DNA of 64,000 bases from the NCBI GenBank assembly GCA_964020155.1, contig OZ026561.1, positions 3,234,047 to 3,298,046 on the forward strand, read 5' to 3'. The position numbers were made by a program, and so were the translations under genes. Below are positions 46,427-58,527 of the stretch, piece after piece. Position 1 is the first letter of the stretch. Each line of letters starts with the position of its first letter. The DNA is from Chondrilla cf. caribensis (lineage: Eukaryota > Porifera > Demospongiae > Chondrillida > Chondrillidae). The notes below the pieces were generated by a model. The model did no database searches and was not told where the DNA came from. It worked only from the letters and a program-made list of their open reading frames with translations.

Positions 46427-47640
46427 CTGCAAGAGCCAATCTGTCTGGTGATGAATTAGATAATCAACCCTGGCTGCAAAGGTTAACAGGTGTCCACACT
46501 CTCTACTTTGAGATTTGACTATAAAGCCTCATGTTGATACATCCTTGTCTCTATTTGGGAGTTACTGTTTATCCAAGACATCTTTGATCCAATGACATTT
46601 GTTGTATGGAATTTGATATAGTCTATCTATGTACAATTAAGCTATTAGATATACTAACCGGATCTTGTACAATTGAAGCAACATGGTGTATGGATTACAT
46701 ATATATAGATATGTATGGATTACATACATTACATACCATCCATCTACCAATGATTTTTCCTATTGTGACTTCATATATTGGCATGTACAGATGTATAATG
46801 TTATATTTTAATGTTATATTATCATGATGTTATATTTTGCAATCAATTATATATATGGTTGGCCTTTTCATTGTGTCTGGTGTGCAGGTATGTGTTCATT
46901 TTTTTTCCTCCAATGCTCAACATTGGAGCAGGAACATACTACATTTCCACTGATGTACACTAAATTAAATAGGCTTTCATGCAATTTATGCACAAATTTA
47001 GGGGCTGAATGTGATGTAATGTTGTCAATGAAGCTGAATAACTGCATGAAGATTTTAGAAATAACAACTTCTAAGAGCCGATCTGTCTGGTGATGAATTA
47101 GATAATCAACCCTGGCTGCAAAGGTTAAGGTGTCCACACTCTCTACTTTGAGATTTGACTATAAAGCCTCATGTTGATACATCCTTGTCTCTATTTGGGA
47201 GTTACTGTTTATCTAAGACATCTTTGATCCAATGACATTTGTTGTATGGAATTTGATATATTCTATCTATGTACAAGCTATTAGATATACTAACCGGATC
47301 TTGTACAATTGAAGCAACATGGTGTATGGATTGCATATACTGTCCATCTAGAAATGATTTTTCCTGTTCGTGTTCATATAGTAGTATGTACAGATGTATA
47401 ATGTTATATTTTGCAATTAATTATGTGGTTGGCCATTTCATTTTGTCTGGTGTGCAGGTACATGTTCATTTTTTACTCCAGTGCTCAACACTGGAGCATA
47501 AACATACTGCGTTTCCACTGATGTACACTGATACACCTATACTAATGTATGCACAAAGGGCTAAATGTGATACCGGTGTAATGTTGTCAATGAAGTTGTA
47601 TATTAACTACATGAAGATCTTAGAATAAACAACTTCTAAG
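46427..47640. repeat. 644-bp tandem duplication
   Basis: Two units start with CTGTCTGGTGATGAATTAGA (46,440 and 47,083) and both include CACACTCTCTACTTTGAG and ATACTAACCGGATCTTGTAC. The second unit has lost some internal sequence. No coding region is recognised. Confidence 0.85.
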
Positions 47641-48040
47641 TACATTAATATTAATAGGAAACTTTCCACATAACTTCAGTGCTATGATCCAAAGATCTTG
47701 TCCAATTCTAGAGCGAAGTATAATGCAGAGGCTAAAGTTCATGATTGAAGAAGTATAGGCTAATGATATAATAGGTTATATTGCTTGACTAAGAAAGCCT
47801 TAGATGTGGATTGGGCAGACTCAAGGGAGCCACAAAGTATGATGTAATTGAACTAGGCTGGACTAGATAACATGTTGTCTCCAAGGTTTGCAAGCTTCCC
47901 ATCAATCAACCCTCTAACACAATGGACAAAGTGGGAACCTGATCTAATGGTTGAAGTTTGATAGGATATAATGCTTTTACACGTTACAGTTTGCACAAGT
48001 ATTATCCTCTAAATTCCCATCTATAGTTCCTTATAGTTCC
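47641..48040. other. Intergenic sequence, nothing recognised
   Basis: Only short unconserved ORFs are seen between the tandem duplication and the repeat array that follows. Confidence 0.5.
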
Positions 48041-48084
48041 ATTTGCTCCTGTCAACATAGGTATGTCCACACTATGCATCCAGG

Positions 48085-48760
48085 TACCCCCCTGACATAA
48101 CACCTATGCTACCTTATGAAGTCCTTATTCAGGTATTTATTGATTTTGAGACTGTGTTTGCTCAGGCTCTCTCTCACACACACATGCACACACATAGCTA
48201 GACTAACACGCTGGTGTTGGATTTGTAAGCCAACATGGCATATGTATACGTAGTTATAGTTACTGTGCTAGTTTGTTATATAGGTCCAAGGTTTCATATT
48301 AGTCTTTTAAGTGGAAATCTACAATTTACTACACAATGCCTCCAACCTCCTGACATTGATAGCACCTACCCTACCTTTTGAGGTATTCCCACAGGTGTTC
48401 AATGACAATAGACTAGAATGTTTGACATCACCACGTACACATTGTATAGGTTTTAGTCATTTATTATGTCTACACAACACATCCATTTACATCCAGTTAC
48501 CTCATGACCTAACACCTGACCTACCTTGTCAGGTTTTATTTGCAGGTGTTCAATGATTATAGACCAGTATTTTTATGAAAGAGGCATTTCACATGCTTCA
48601 CACACTGTACATTATAAAGCTCCAGTCATTGTTTGTTTTGCCCCCCACACTACATCCATGCAGTTACATACCTCCTGACATAACACTCGCACTACCTTGT
48701 GAGGTTTTCATGTGGATGTTCATTCATTTTGAAACTGTGTATGCTCCAGCAGAGTCATAA
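48085..48760 (+). repeat. Four degenerate copies of a coding-like motif
   Basis: Plus-strand translations share a motif: PPDITPMLPYEVLIQVFIDF near 48,090; LIAPTLPFEVFPQVFND near 48,355; LPHDLTPDLPCQVLFAGVQ near 48,500; PPDITLALPCEVFMWMFIHF near 48,670. They are in the same strand but not one frame. LPxEV...F is reminiscent of the start of an F-box, but the copies are too short to assign. They are likely remains of a repeated exon. Confidence 0.45.
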
Positions 48761-49439
48761 CAGACATGCATGCATTAGCAGAATTTAAAATGATATGTAC
48801 AGGCATTGACTGAGGCCTGTACCATGCTCTATTCAGGTGTATATGAGTGTGCTAGCATTTGCACATGATGTCTGTTCCATGTTGCAGCAGTTGTGCATGA
48901 ATTAGTCATCTGTCTGCCTGCCCACGCTTCTGGTGTGAAGACATATAATATTTGTGATTACTCAAAAATTATTATTACCATGCATCACATCCATCAAGAA
49001 GCATGTACTGTACATATGTACCTACATATACACCCAGAATACATGTGACAACAACTGTCCCATTCACAGTTATTGGACGATTCAGTTGTTCGAGAAAAGT
49101 TGCTGTGGAGCTATCAAGAGATCTTCATTAATTGTTAGTGTTTAGTTCCTCACAGGTGAGATGACTGCTAGCACTGATGGTCTCCGAATAGTTCATTCAA
49201 AATACATGAATGTTATGTTAGTGTTCTAATCAGGGCTTGGCCTGCCCAAAACTGATGTAGACTTTTAGAGCACCTGAAACCTATATTATGTTCCAGGGTA
49301 TACCACTTTTGTCCAAACACCAATTAGATTCTGATAGTATTCATTGGAGATAGTGGACATGATCACCATGTCGCCGTTCACATGGAGAATCGATAATAAT
49401 TTGAACTTAAAATGTTCCCTACCGCGACCCCCACTAGTT

Positions 49440-49760
49440 CATGTTTCAATATAACCATAATAATATGCAGTGTGATCATAATAATAGTCTGATCTGTTGT
49501 GATGTTTGCCTGCTACACTTGTGTAAGTGTGCTTTTCAGAATCGATGGCATTATCAACAACTTATTCAGCTACATACGAGTGATGGCGCTAATTTGCCGA
49601 TGATGTCACCGGACGTCACGAATAAAAATGGCCGACAAGATATGGTAAAGCAAGTTTGACTTTTTCAAGATAAAATCCATAGACAAATTTGGCAGCCATT
49701 GTCCATGTTCTGTAACGTAGCGTATGATTTGGAGGCGTCAGCGAACATATGTAAGTTGCT
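49440..49760. repeat. Dispersed repeat, copy 1 (others 52,240-52,530 and 57,050-57,150)
   Basis: Nearly identical to 52,240-52,530 (ATGATGTCACCGGACGTCAC, GACTTTTTCAAGATAAAATC, CTGTAACGTAGCGTAT). A shorter, diverged copy lies at 57,050-57,150 (CCGACGTCAC, AAGATAAAATCGAAAAAC). The plus-strand frame HYQQLIQLHT is shared by the first two copies, but I see no wider domain. Confidence 0.7.
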
Positions 49761-50335
49761 TGTGGACAGATTTTGAGCACATGTAGCCGTTGACCCCACG
49801 TTAAATAGCTACCTATGTTAAAAATTAGGCTGGATTTCGAGAGCAACTGCTTTCCCAAAAGTAATGTTTTCAGCGAAGGTTCTCCTAAACCTCAAGAGAA
49901 CACTTAAGTAATTCGAGTGAGGGGGCGGCTGTACCACGAGTTTTTTCCCTCAAATAACTTGTTACCCTGAAGAAGGGCACATAGGCAAGAACACTTGTGT
50001 TCGTTTGAAACAATGTTTTTCTCTGTTGAAGTGCAGTAAATGTCTGCAGTGGTTCATGGAAAGGCACACATCAACATGTATTGCAATAAATAAGCTACAG
50101 GTAACCACTCGTGTGGACGCCCTACAAGTCCTGTCATAGATTTACAGTGTAATTAGAAAGAAATTCCAGACCTACTTTTAATTGTGTTATTATGCATAAC
50201 TGGTATGTACATGCATGTCATGGAATTACAATGTAATTTGTAGGAAATCTTAGACCTACTGATGTTCAGCGCCAGCACCAGACTGAGTGTTTTTGACTAC
50301 TTTGTAGATACAATCACATGTGAAGTACCATCTCC

Positions 50336-50337
<2 letters not shown>

Positions 50338-50387
<50 letters not shown>

Positions 50388-50402
50388 TATGTCTCTCTCC
50401 CT

Positions 50403-50438
<36 letters not shown>

Positions 50439-50440
50439 TG
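50338..50440. repeat. Compound GT microsatellite
   Basis: Two GT tracts separated by TACGTATGTCTCTCTCCCTC. Confidence 0.95.
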
Positions 50441-50518
50441 TGTAGGTAGAGTAATTACACTCCTGAGATAATAATATTAATTTCACGTATTGTGATAATA
50501 TGTAGGTCAGTGTAAGTA

Positions 50519-50705
50519 TTTGAAACCAAAGTGTTACTTGATTTATTTGGATGCTGACAGGTGGTCTCATCCAATTACGAATCATGCAGGCCAACCAGTA
50601 CCAGGCACCACCTCAAAGAGTGTGCCTGGCACTGGTTGGACTGCTTGATTCATAATTGGATGAGACCACCTGTCAGCAGCCAAATAAATCAATTAATATT
50701 TAGGT
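50519..50705. repeat. Foldback palindrome, copy 1
   Basis: Arms of about 75 bp pair with each other: TGATTTATTTGGATGCTGAC on the left and its reverse complement with a few changes on the right, through GGTGGTCTCATCCAATTA and CCAACCAGT. The loop is under 20 bp. It lies in a segment repeated at 51,875-52,180 and, more degraded, at 52,830-53,070. Confidence 0.8.
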
Positions 50706-51874
50706 TTCAAGTCCTCAACATTGTTGAGTGAATTAGTGAATGTCAGTAAACACTTCACATGTATGGGCTCAGTATAACTCACAGGTTTCTTGTCCAATTG
50801 GCTGGTGCTCAGTAGTAACATTCACAATAGTATTGTATCCCCGTCATCTGCTTCATCTGCATTCTCTTCTGCCGGGGCTACCAGTTTCAACCAATGCAGG
50901 TCAAACTGTGTAATACACAGGTGTTGAGGTGTATTGGAACTGTGTCTGTTAATCAATTGTGTTAAATTTGTACAGAGGATAATTTAAGTGTTAACAGAGA
51001 GTAAGCTATACTCTTAGTGTTACAGCACAACCCCCTAGTCAAAGGCCTTTTTAATGGACCAGATATATTTTATATGTATCATGGTGCATGCATGAGCAGA
51101 TTGATGTATCATATATTGCATGTATCAGCAAGATGTAAGATAAACCTGTTCCCTGAAATAGTGTCCATGCAAGAATGTGAGGGTGCATGGGATGTCTTTG
51201 CATTGTACATACATCATGTAGATCTGTGTGTACGTATGTGTGTTGTGTAGGTGTGCATGTGTGTGGTTTTGTGACAGAGCTGTGTACTCCTGAATATTCA
51301 TTAATCCACCAATCCGTTTTATCCGCCATAATATTATGAAACGAATTCACTTGTATGGCTACGCTATAGAAGTGATCCACCATCTCACAATTCCGCCACC
51401 CGCCATTCTTCTGTGTACCAATTTGCACTTTTGTATGGGCCTCAGTTACAGATAATCCGCCAAGAAGTTTTAAAAAGTTGTCTTAATGTAGAGAAGTTTT
51501 AAAAAGTTGTCTTAATGTAGAGCAAAACTTTCTAAAATTGACTTGACAATGAAGCAGAAGTAGATTTCCGATTACAGAAAGAGGAATCCGATGACAACGT
51601 AAGAAACACTCACAGACCATTTCTCGAAGAAGCAGAACGTCCAAATTATGCAATGAATGGTAGGAGACATCCTGAAGAGGATCAGTATAATACACCGTAT
51701 CATTTATCTGCCAAATTTCGCCCGAATCAAATGCGGCTTAACAAATGTTCACCGTAAATACCATTGATTGTATAATGAATGGTTTATTACATATAGTTGT
51801 AATTACACTCCTGAGATAATAACATTAATTTTATGTATTGCAATAATATGTAGGTCATCGTTAAGTATGTTAAT

Positions 51875-52180
51875 TGATTTATTTGGCTGCAGCAGGTGAT
51901 CTCATTCAATTATGAATCATGCAGGCCAACCAGTGCCAGGCACACTCATTGAGTGGTGCCTGGCACTGGTTGGACTGCTTGATTCAAAATTATATTAGAC
52001 CACTGTTCAGCATACATCAAATAATATTTTGGCTTCAAATCCTCTATATAGTTAAGTGAATTAGTGACTGTCGGTAAACACTTCACATGAATGGGCTCAG
52101 TACAACTCACAGGTTTCTCATCTGATTGGCTGGTGCTCGGTAGTAACATCACAATAGTATTGTATCCCTGCCATCTGAGC
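51875..52180. repeat. Foldback palindrome, copy 2, with flanking duplicated block
   Basis: The palindrome centres on GCACACTCATTGAGTGGTGC, with arms sharing GCCAACCAGTGCCAGG. The right side continues as in copy 1 (ATGGGCTCAGTA, AACTCACAGGTTTCT). The minus strand of this flank stays open for 78 codons with SCTEPIHVKCLPTVTNSLNY, and the copy near 50,700-50,830 keeps a similar peptide, so it may be an exon relic. Confidence 0.65.
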
Positions 52181-52239
52181 ATGTATGAAGTATGCTCATG
52201 TTAACAATTTCATGTCTTCGAAGATCTGGAGGGATAATA

Positions 52240-52530
52240 ATAATATGCAGTGTGATCATAACAATAGTATGATCTGTTATGATGTTTGCCTGCTACACTT
52301 GTGTAGGTATGCTTTTCAGAATCGATGGCATTATCAACAACTTATTCAGCTACATACGACTGGTGGCGCTAATTTGCCGATGATGTCACCGGACGTCACG
52401 AATAAAAATGGCCTACAAGATTTGGTTGCTCGGTAGAGCAGGTTTGACTTTTTCAAGATAAAATCCATAGACAAATTTAGTGGCCATTGTCAATGTTCTG
52501 TAACGTAGCGTATTATTTGGAGGCGTCAGC
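52240..52530. repeat. Dispersed repeat, copy 2
   Basis: Second copy of the 49,440 repeat, about 95 percent similar by eye, with the same GATGTCACCGGACGTCAC core. Confidence 0.7.
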
Positions 52531-53149
52531 AAACAAAATGTAAGTTGTTTTTGGACAGATTTTGAGCACATGTAGCCGTTGACCCCACGCTAAATAATCA
52601 TACAAGTATGTGAGGGTGCATGGGATGTGTTTGCATTATACTTACATCATGTATATCTGTCTGTATGTATGTGTGCTATTGTCGATGTGTATGTGTGTGG
52701 TTTTGGGAGAGCGCTGTGTACTAATTACCATTTACTGTAGAATGATAGACAACTACATATAGTAATTACACCCTCAAGATGATAACAATGATGATGACAA
52801 TAGTTCTTAGGTCAGTGTAAGTAATCCAAATGTTAATTGCTTTACTTGGTTGCTGAGAGGTAGTCTAATATAATAATGAACCAATGCAGTCCAAACAGTG
52901 TAATGCACACTCCTTGAGGTGGTCTAAGTTCACTGATGCATGCACAGTCTTTTAGTTAAGTGAATTAGTGATTGCAGTAAACAAGTCACATGTATGGCCT
53001 CAGTATAGCTTACAGTTTTTTGTAATTGGTCGTTATTAACAAACACAATAGTATTGTATCCCTGTCATCTGTACATGCATGATACGCTTAAGTCATGTCT
53101 TGTAGTGGGCTACTTGGACATCACTTTTACAACTAGATTTGTTGTCCTT

Positions 53150-53245
53150 TCACATATAGTTTTGTCTTCCTTTGAATTCAGTCTGAAGCCTCTGTAGCAC
53201 TCACAGCTGAATGTCCCAACCTCACTGACTGACACATGATAGAAA
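53150..53245 (-). pseudogene. Relic of an EGF-like exon
   Basis: The minus strand reads VSVSEVGTFSCECYRGFRLN then EDKTICER, close to the EGF exon at 18,301-18,423 (INEVGTYRCDCFQGFKL). The first Cys residues and the acceptor are gone, and the donor GAAA/GTACGT is now GAAAGGAC. It is a remnant of another member of this gene family. Confidence 0.65.
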
Positions 53246-53310
53246 GGGGATCGAAGATTGGAAGTGCGACAGCATAGCTATAGGTAGATATTATACATAA
53301 ACTATTATTG

Positions 53311-53312
53311 CA

Positions 53313-53355
<43 letters not shown>

Positions 53356-53398
53356 ACACACACACACACACACACACACGCACGCACACACACACACT

Positions 53399-53445
<47 letters not shown>

Positions 53446-53460
53446 GCACACACACACACT

Positions 53461-53525
<65 letters not shown>

Positions 53526-53535
53526 GCACACACAA
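53311..53535. repeat. 225-bp compound (AC)n microsatellite
   Basis: AC tracts with a repeated interruption ACACACACACTAACACGCAC at about 53,391 and 53,453, showing internal duplication of the array. Confidence 0.95.
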
Positions 53536-53550
53536 TATAATAGTATATAT

Positions 53551-54480
53551 ATCCCATTATACATGCTGCCTTCATTGTGTTAAATTCCTGCCATGTCCCA
53601 CTTGAACATTTGGTAAACTAAACAGCTCAGGATGCTGTGGGGCGATGTTCGTGTTGGGATTTTGTCAGCTACCACTATAAGGGACTGTAAGTAAGAGTAA
53701 TGCACGGAGACACTGGATATATGGAGGACAATAACAAAGTAGGCTATACTGCTGTACTACCAAGCTGCAAGGTAAATTTTGGTAGAGAATCTAGTGCGAT
53801 ACAAAAATGATGACGTCACGAACACGTGACCGAGATCACAAAGAAAAATGGAGTTGTTTGAGTCGGGATTGGTTGCTATCATCCTTGTTCATTACATCCT
53901 GATGATGATGATGATGGTGATGTTCTTTGGTTCGTTTGTCTTTTACTTACTTCGTGTCAACTTAGTTGAGGATGGCGGTGGTCGCCATGGCCGATCAAAC
54001 AGCGTATATACCCAACGCGGGCGGTGCTAACGATACTCGCTCTTGTACGCCCCCTGCCCCTGTCTTCCTCTGAGACAACAATCAGCGCAAGATGAATGAC
54101 GGGCAGTGTGTATTTACTAGATATTGTCCTCAGACTGTGCTGTAAACCTGACATTGTGTACAGACTGTACTGTAAAGTTGACATCGTGTACAGAGTGTGT
54201 TGTCAGCATGGCAATAATCGACCCATCCTAAAATTGACGAAGTTTCTCATCAGTATTTTATCCCATTTGATAGAATGTTAGTGTCTAATTTCATACCTCA
54301 ATTCATCCCACCATACAAAAAGTGTCATGCCTTTAAATACCATAGAAATGAATTTTGCTACCACATATTAATATATCTATAGGAAAATGTTGTCCAGTAT
54401 ACCTTATGTATGTATGGTGTGTGTAGGAATTGTGGCCAGTTTTGGTTCAGACTTCATACTTACAAGAGGACCCCTCGAAA
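53551..54480 (+). repeat. Duplicated upstream block, copy 2
   Basis: Direct copy of 45,145-46,440 with several small deletions. It carries TGACGTCA at 53,811, the 33-codon ORF at 53,972-54,073 and, here only, an open frame 53,848-54,030 starting MELFESGLVAIILVHYI with a Met-rich hydrophobic stretch. It lies upstream of the EGF relic, as copy 1 lies upstream of the intact gene. Confidence 0.8.
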
Positions 54481-54527
54481 GTTTGTTAGGAAAGGTCATA
54501 CTCTAATAGGACTTCAATGAGTCTGTT

Positions 54528-54528
<1 letters not shown>

Positions 54529-54569
<41 letters not shown>
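54529..54569. repeat. (GT)n microsatellite
   Basis: About 40 bp of GT, in the same relative place as the tract at 46,289. Confidence 0.95.
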
Positions 54570-54570
<1 letters not shown>

Positions 54571-54668
54571 ACGCGTGCGTTTATGCACTTACCTGTATCT
54601 ACGTGGGTGTGGCTGTTCATTTGTAGGTATGTATCCATGTGCATAATTGTGTGGATAGAAGTGCTCAC

Positions 54669-54778
54669 AGGTATCCTTGTTGTGGTGTACAAACATTGAT
54701 ACTGCCTCTTTGTCTCCAGTGGGAAACTCTGGCAACATTGTTTTGGTCATGAAGCTCCAAAAGCCAGGAAAATCCAAC
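54669..54778 (-). CDS. Candidate isolated exon
   Basis: Between acceptor AATGATTTACAG and donor ATACCT/GTGAGC the minus strand is open, with LDFPGFWSFMTKTMLPEFP then GDKEAVSMFVHHNKDT. The sites and the peptide look like a genuine exon, but no family is recognised and no partner exon is certain. Confidence 0.35.
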
Positions 54779-54829
54779 CTGTAAATCATTAGTGTACTCA
54801 TCCAGTGACAGGAGCACTGACACTTGAGC

Positions 54830-56000
54830 TATATGTTATATATGGTGTGCATTAAATTTATTGTTATGGAGTTACAAATTGTTATGTAGTGCAATATTGG
54901 TATATCATTATATTTTTGGTAGTGGTATGTGTATTGATGTATGTGTATGTGTATTACAATCATTGCAATTTGAAAATGATTATTAAAGAGGAATAACATT
55001 GAGTAAGGCAACAATCATAAGACATGTTAATAACTTACATAATATACATACCATTATCATTCAATTTGGTAATTAAGTACAACAGTTATGTATGACATTT
55101 AATATATGATGACAAACTTTTATTATTATTAAATGTATATGTGCACACAGCAAACCGTGTGCTTATCATTATTTCAAATATATAACATTATTATTATTAT
55201 TATTAAACTATTAATTAAAATATTAAAATATAATTATACTGCTGACAATGGGCGGCACCACCTCCCCTTTTGATTTCTTTACTTAATTATCAATAATTAT
55301 ACATTTATTGTTGTTATTGTATAAGTTTGCATTTTAAAGTTGTTTTAAATATTATACTGCTCCTCTAGCTACTCTGTCACATGCATACGTTACACACAGT
55401 CAAGTCGATCAACAATGCACACAGTTGAGTTTTGATGTCACCACTCTCCTACATATATTATCATGTCTGTAAAATATTATCATTGTGACATTGTATATAG
55501 TATTGTTTTGATAACAATAATCACAAAAGCAAAACAATGAAAAACCGACATACACGTGTGTGTACATAGGTATTATGTGTTTAATGTACGGGTAGACCAG
55601 TAAACACACATTAACTGCATGGTCTTCATTCAAAATATTCTGCATTTGTACTGACAAGTTCCTCCTGTACCTTTGGGTGGATTGCATGGAGGAAGGCATC
55701 TACATCTCTGTATGTATGTACATATATATGTACAGTAGATGGACTGCAGGCCTGCATCTAGCTATAGTGCAAGCTAAGAGCTGGAGTCACCCCATATTGC
55801 AATAATCTCCACTCATCTCCCTTCATCGTGACCAAGTAAGGGGTCTCTTATCACCAACCTCACAGTACAGGGCTCCTGTGCTGCTCATGAATTTGATATC
55901 ACTATTTATATAATATACTTGCATACCTGCATGCTTCTCTATAATTGGAACAGAACATGAACATTTAATCATTCATATACATTGGCAGTAAGAAAGGGAT
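54830..56000. other. AT-rich intergenic sequence
   Basis: Runs of AT and TATT repeats (for example 55,180-55,330), with no supported gene. A short minus-strand open stretch near 55,620-55,700 (DVDAFLHAIHPKVQEELVS) lacks clear splice sites. Confidence 0.5.
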
Positions 56001-56115
56001 GATGAATCACTATAATCACACATGTACATACAGTACACTCACATGCATACACAAAACACATGCACAACACTCATGCAATGCACACATGTGCATGCATGCA
56101 GAAATAATACACACA

Positions 56116-56117
<2 letters not shown>

Positions 56118-56200
<83 letters not shown>
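56118..56200. repeat. (AC)n microsatellite
   Basis: About 80 bp of AC, directly beyond the donor of the candidate exon at 56,208. Confidence 0.95.
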
Positions 56201-56202
<2 letters not shown>

Positions 56203-56207
56203 CACAC

Positions 56208-56279
56208 CTTAAATTGAGGTAGATTTCCGATGAAAGGTAGAGATGATTCAGGAGTTCCTATTCTCTTTGCATTTGCATA
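56208..56279 (-). CDS. Candidate cytochrome P450 N-terminal exon
   Basis: The 72-nt exon, acceptor CTCCTTACCAG and donor TTTAAG/GTGTGT, encodes YANAKRIGTPESSLPFIGNL then PQFK. The phrase LPFIGNL after a Pro-containing hinge is typical of microsomal P450 enzymes near the membrane anchor. The usual PPGP is not conserved and no other P450 exon was found nearby, so it may be a relic or chance. Confidence 0.35.
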
Positions 56280-56280
56280 C

Positions 56281-58310
56281 TGGTAAGGAGCATACACATA
56301 GCTGGATGTAGGGGACAAAAATCCCATTAAACGATTACATCAAAGACCACACCCACTTCGCATAACATCATTCATGATGTCGGTGAGCAAGACGTTCATT
56401 AATGGTGACCGCATGGACAAACCATGTTTTGTATAAGTAACCCTGACCTCTGTGAGCTTGATTTGCTCACCCGTTTAGAGCTAGGACCTCATGATGAAGA
56501 ATTTATGTCATCCAGGGCACACGAGCACTTGATATTTTTCACTATTTATGATTAGGGAGTTGGTTAAAGTGGGGTTAGAGATAAATTATTAATTCATATA
56601 TTAATGGGTCTGGTGGTCCAGGCACTGCACTGATCCCAGTCCCCAGTGATGACCACAGGTCATGCCCAGTGACATCCTTGATGATGACGCCATGAGAGAC
56701 TACATTTATTATTGGATTCTTATATTCCTAGGCCTGGGTTACAGTAAAACCATAGTCTAGCTAGCTAGCCTGTCCCCCCACATGCCATACAGCTCTGGCT
56801 CTTAACGCAAGCAGGGCGTATTTGGGGACGGGGATAGTTCAGTGTTGTTTGGTAATGAGAATCCCAAGCGAATGTTCTCTGTAGAGAGCCACTTTTATAA
56901 AAGACCAGCTGTTAATGTAGGTCATGTGCCTTTCAGTAGAAAGACTGATTGATAAGTAGCATAATCCATTTCAGGGGAACTAAATATTACTGATGCGGAC
57001 CGAATATTTCAGAAATACAGTATGTTGTTCTAGGACGGAATAGTTCAGAACTATTCCATTTGGTTACCGACGTCACTAAGAAAACCATTTTAGGAGATGG
57101 CTTCAAAGATAAAATCGAAAAACAAATTTGGCCGCCATTTTCAGTGTTTATTATGCATTTAGAAGTGTCGATCAGTGGCCATGCAAAATGTGTGTTGCAT
57201 TCAGGCAAATTTGGGCACATGCAAAAAATGGAAATAGCTAAATGTTAACAACCGTTGTCAAACTGGACTAGTCTTCTCCCAGACCACATATGGGCCCTTG
57301 TGCCTCAGCCCCTGTATTTACAATGCTATTTTGTGCTGATCAATGAGATCATTGAAAACTCACATATAGTGCAAATGTTACATTCAAACAATGAATGATA
57401 TACTATGGTCATTGAAGGCAGAAGAAATTGATAAGTTCAGGAAGTTATTAATTATTTTTAATTATTATTGCAATTCTTTCCTGGAATTGCAACATACAGC
57501 ATCTTGGTAGTTTTAAATACTTAGTACTTTCAATAATACGCTTTAGATGATATGAAAGTGATCAAGGGTAAAACATAGTTCTTTGAGTCTGGTGGGAATC
57601 TGTGGTTTGTGTAACCATGTACGTTTTACAACTCTACTGGCTTATAACCATAACGTTTATTCTTATTGGATGGGTTGAAATCTGTCGACTTTGACTCTTA
57701 GCTTATAGACTCTTCTACTCTTCTATGTTTAGGATAACCCCATCTGCATATTTTAGAATGAGTAGATCTGAAAAAGGCCCTCTTGGTGAAAATACATAAT
57801 AATTTTGTTCCATCATTCCACATTCTGGAGATGCACCACAGTTGGTGCAGATGACAAAAGTGGCTATACTGATGTACAAGGCCAGTGAAAAGGAATGGAA
57901 TAATTGTTTTGAGTTGGGAAATTGGTCACTTGTACGTTGAATGACATGAAAACCATAGTTAGTGGAAATAAATATCAAGTATGTCACCATAATCATGTTC
58001 TAGAAGTGCTATTCCAGGGATTACTGTCCAGATAATTATCCCTTACAAACACTGTGGATTGCGTGCTAGTATGGGTACGTGCAATGTGTCCGTATAATAG
58101 ATGGAAAGGTATATGGCGATTCAAGTGCATCATTCAAATCTTACTCCTATTCTGTCTGGTCTGCTCTACACTTGGCACTAATGACATTAAAACATTTCCA
58201 CCTGGATTTCTGATGGGATGGGAATCGAAAGGAAAGGCACTTCCACAGTACATTCAAAGCAAATTGCTCTGTAGAGTCACTCACAGTATACTGCTGAACC
58301 AGCTGTAAAT
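56281..58310. other. Intergenic sequence with weak ORFs only
   Basis: Contains the diverged third copy of the 49,440 repeat (about 57,050-57,150). Open frames at 57,715-57,996 (minus, with TNCGASPECGMMEQNYY) and 58,054-58,308 (plus, with a hydrophobic CIIQILLLFCLVC) have no support beyond being open. Confidence 0.45.
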
Positions 58311-58314
58311 CATT

Positions 58315-58527
58315 TCTTTATAGTTGTAGGACTATTGTTTAACACATCTATAGCGATATTCAAACAATTCTTTTCACAAGTATATCATCCGTGTAATGTT
58401 TCACCCAACACGGGCTTCTTCTTTGTGATGGGTGAAACCTTACACAAATGATTCATTTGTGAAAAATTGTCTGAATATTGCTTTACTACTAGAGGTGTTA
58501 AACAGTAGTCCTACAACTATAAATAAA
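58315..58527. repeat. Foldback element with about 95-bp arms
   Basis: The left arm begins TTTATAGTTGTAGGACTA and the right arm ends with its reverse complement. Both include TGTTTAACAC and GTTTCACCCA, with a short loop near CACGGGCTTCTTCTTTGTGA. It has no coding capacity and is a probable MITE. Confidence 0.75.

Larger units (their letters stand above)
45145..46440 (+). repeat. Duplicated upstream block, copy 1 (partner 53,551-54,480)
   Basis: It matches 53,551-54,480 in direct orientation, for example GACACTGGATATATGGAG, GGTTCGTTTGTCTTTTAC and ATACCCAACGCGGGCG. It begins about 90 bp beyond the TATA box of the membrane-protein gene. Both copies carry a palindromic CRE, a short conserved ORF and a GT microsatellite at the far end (46,289-46,345 and 54,529-54,569). 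Confidence 0.8.
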
